Translations under genes and position numbers: made by a program
The notes under the pieces: model-generated
The model's database searches: none
Seen by the model: only the letters and a program-made list of their open reading frames with translations
What the model was told of the DNA's origin: nothing
NCBI GenBank assembly: GCA_035582835.1
Contig: JAYKAV010000422.1
Location: forward strand, 1,136,754-1,200,753
DNA: 64,000 nucleotides
Direction: 5' to 3'
DNA from: Phoebastria nigripes
Lineage: Eukaryota; Chordata; Aves; Procellariiformes; Diomedeidae
Shown here: in pieces, positions 62,233 through 64,000 of the stretch
How the letters are laid out: the number at the start of each line of letters is the position of its first letter
Numbering within the stretch: position 1 is the first letter of the stretch

Positions 62233-62696
62233 CCTCTAAACTAGCACTGGTCATCCACCAGGTGTTTCCCCTGCCTCCACCACCATAATTAATCCTCCAC
62301 AAACCAGCATTTGCAAATTGTAATCAAAATTATAGCTAGGAACTATTTGGCCAAATTTAAAAAAAAAAAAAAAAAGGGGTGGGTGGGGCTACTGTAAAAA
62401 TCGGAGCAATGATCCAAATCGCAAAGGGTAAATGCTGAAGTAATGAATAATGTATTAATGCTTTCCTCTAAACTAGCACTGGTCATCCACCAGGTGTTTC
62501 CCCTGCCTCCACCACCATAATTAATCCTCCACAAACCAGCATTTGCAAATTGTAATCAAAATTATAGCTAGGAACTATTTGGCCAAATTTAAAAAAAAAA
62601 AAAAAGGGGTGGGGGTGGGGCTACTGTAAAAATCGGAGCAATGATCCAAATCGCAAAGGGTAAATGCTGAAGTAATGAATAATGTATTAATGCTTT
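62233..62696. repeat. Tandem duplication of a 232-bp unit (two copies)
   Basis: Copy 1 is 62,233-62,464 and copy 2 is 62,465-62,696. Both start CCTCTAAACTAGCACTGG and end ATTAATGCTTT, with no spacer. The copies are nearly identical; the difference I see is at the internal homopolymer, A17 followed by GGGGTGGGTGGGG in copy 1 and A15 followed by GGGGTGGGGGTGGGG in copy 2. These offset so the unit length stays 232. The junction repeats a CCT that also follows copy 2. The unit matches no element I know. It may be a young duplication, a copy-number polymorphism or an assembly artefact. Confidence 0.95.
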
Positions 62697-62849
62697 CCTT
62701 AAATCTGAAGTAGGAGCCATGTACGCTATATAATTAGCACTTATATAATGTATATGCTTTCATGCACTGTAAAATGTCTAAATGAGGCATTAAAAAGTGA
62801 GGTGGTCTAAGAGAACAAACCTATGGCCTGGGACTGTAGCCACCATGGC

Positions 62850-62935
62850 TCTGTTGCATCTCCATCTCTGATGTGACGTTGGACAAGTGTCATCACTTGT
62901 CTGCAGCTTCAGGCGTATTCTCATCGCCGCTTAAG
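62850..62935 (+). mobile_element. Possible MIR SINE remnant
   Basis: The order TGTGACgTTGGACAAGT, then CACTTgTCTGcaGCtTCAGgc, then TTCTCATC follows the MIR core (TGTGACCTTGGGCAAGTCACTT, CTCTGTGCCTCAG, TTTCCTCATC) with substitutions and a small insertion. It is too short and diverged to be certain. Confidence 0.45.
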
Positions 62936-63283
62936 CAGCACGTGTTTCTGAGATCCTCCCGCGAACTGCTTGTTACTCTTTCTCAGCACCCGAGGCTGAT
63001 CCAGGTTAATCTGGGAGCTTCTTGTCTGCCAAGTAAATTGGCTTCACTTAAACAGCTGCTGAACGCGGCTTGCTGAAAGGGAGTGGGGACTGCTCAAACC
63101 ACTTCATCTGCAGTTGCAAGAGAAAGTCAGGCTATGCCCTGGCTGTATGTGTTGGGGGCAGCGCCGCTTGCCGCCTTTGTAAAGCATGTGGAGGTCCATA
63201 GGGAATAGTGTATGAAGACCCCAACTTTAAAATACACAGGCAGGAGAGCTGCTGCATGGTGGGGACATGGCATGGGGAGAGGT

Positions 63284-63294
63284 CCACCAGGTGG
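63284..63294 (+). promoter_or_regulatory. CTCF-like core motif
   Basis: CCACCAGGTGG followed by TCAC resembles the central CTCF consensus, with T replacing the usual C after the GG. The motif is also near-palindromic with its flanks. The match is moderate and would need occupancy data. Confidence 0.25.
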
Positions 63295-63531
63295 TCACCT
63301 CTGGTGTCTGGTCAGCACTGCTGCCCGTCAGGGGAGATAGAGCTCTGCCACACAGCTGTCCTGGGAGGGTGGATGCGGCCGGCATGGTTGTGGTGCCGGC
63401 GCTGGGAGCAGAGTGCCTGGGCAGTGCTGTTGCGTTTCAGCGTGATGCTGCTCCGCCTGATGAGGTCCAGCCACGCCACGTGATTCCTTATCAGTTTGGA
63501 GCACTTGGAGACTGACGCTGTGGCGCATTTC

Positions 63532-63560
63532 TTTTTTTTTTTTTTATTATTATTATTATT
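63532..63560. repeat. T14 run with an (ATT)5 microsatellite
   Basis: Fourteen T residues pass directly into five ATT triplets. This is simple sequence in the intron. Confidence 0.85.
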
Positions 63561-64000
63561 CTGACAAATGCAGTGGTTGTGTTTGTCATAAAGAAGTGGG
63601 AAAGTCACAACTTGCTCCTGTCACGACTCAGCTGCAGGGAAGCATTTACTATGTGTCCCGTTGTACACAGGCTTTTTTGCAGTCATTAGTTGAATGATGG
63701 TTTTGTAACAGCACCCCTTATTGCTAGCGACGTAAGCTTCTGTGTATGTACCCATACGACACTCCTGATTTGAAACTTGTTATTCCACAATTTAAAACTT
63801 TCAGTGATATCTTCCATGATACAAACTTCAGATTTCTACTCTCCTGTAGAAGAAATAGGTCATTTTAATGAGGTTCCTTAACTGATGAGGTTCGTTCTGA
63901 TCTCAAAGTCATGAGATACTAGAACAAAAAGGCTACTGTGATAAGTGAATGTAAAATAACTCAACTGTGCTATTTTCTAAGTACATATTAGAACAAGGGG

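Larger units (their letters stand above)
62697..64000 (+). other. EEPD1: EEPD1 intron, distal section of the window (non-coding)
   Basis: This holds a weak MIR-like patch at about 62,850-62,935, a CTCF-like core at 63,284-63,294, and a T14 run joined to an ATT-triplet microsatellite at 63,532-63,560. The final 400 bases are AT-rich and featureless. The intron continues past the end of the window. Confidence 0.65.

Noticed and set aside
62078..62534. Two minus-strand frames sharing the same first residues
   Set aside because: The shared start is explained by the 232-bp tandem duplication; neither frame has other support.
43018..64000. Further EEPD1 exons
   Set aside because: I looked for the next exon by its expected peptide (IKLLAVQEL-like, GPRGCW-like) and saw none. 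It presumably lies beyond the window; a tblastn of an EEPD1 protein would settle this.
1..64000. tRNA, rRNA, CRISPR, phage or bacterial-type systems
   Set aside because: No tRNA with paired A and B boxes and cloverleaf, no regularly spaced repeats and no prokaryotic gene organisation. The few B-box-like patches fit decayed SINEs.

Overview
The window is vertebrate nuclear DNA, most likely from a bird. The evidence is a pair of CR1 LINE 3' ends of the avian type (about 30,808-30,966 and 47,915-48,130), an older CR1 reverse-transcriptase fragment, a few worn MIR-type SINE remnants, low repeat density overall, and spliced-gene architecture with very long non-coding stretches. There is no operon-like gene packing, no CRISPR array and no phage or plasmid feature.

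Only one protein-coding gene can be supported: the 5' part of EEPD1 (endonuclease/exonuclease/phosphatase family domain-containing 1) on the + strand. Its promoter is a TATA-less CpG island at about 41,440-42,480, with SP1-type GC boxes and a strong G-quadruplex motif. The first coding exon runs 42,164-43,017. It encodes residues 1-284 plus two bases of codon 285: an acylated-type N-terminus, two helix-hairpin-helix regions and the first strand of the nuclease domain. It ends at a clean GTAAGA donor. A 26-residue upstream ORF stops one nucleotide before the start codon.

Layout: 1 to about 41,440 is upstream, apparently intergenic DNA holding MIR and CR1 remnants, homopolymer tracts and scattered candidate regulatory motifs. 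One of these is a DR4 nuclear-receptor element at 21,168-21,183, of interest because mammalian EEPD1 is an LXR target. From 43,018 to the end is intron, continuing past the window. I found no second EEPD1 coding exon there. The intron holds a CR1 3' end, a composite (CT)n-(A)n-(G)n tract, many T-rich tracts, a DR3-type element and a precise 232-bp tandem duplication at 62,233-62,696.

About fifty isolated single N bases are scattered through the window, three of them inside the coding exon. They look like unresolved or heterozygous consensus positions, not gaps. I found no convincing undescribed genetic system; the items below are local observations, and most are inferences that need comparative or functional data.
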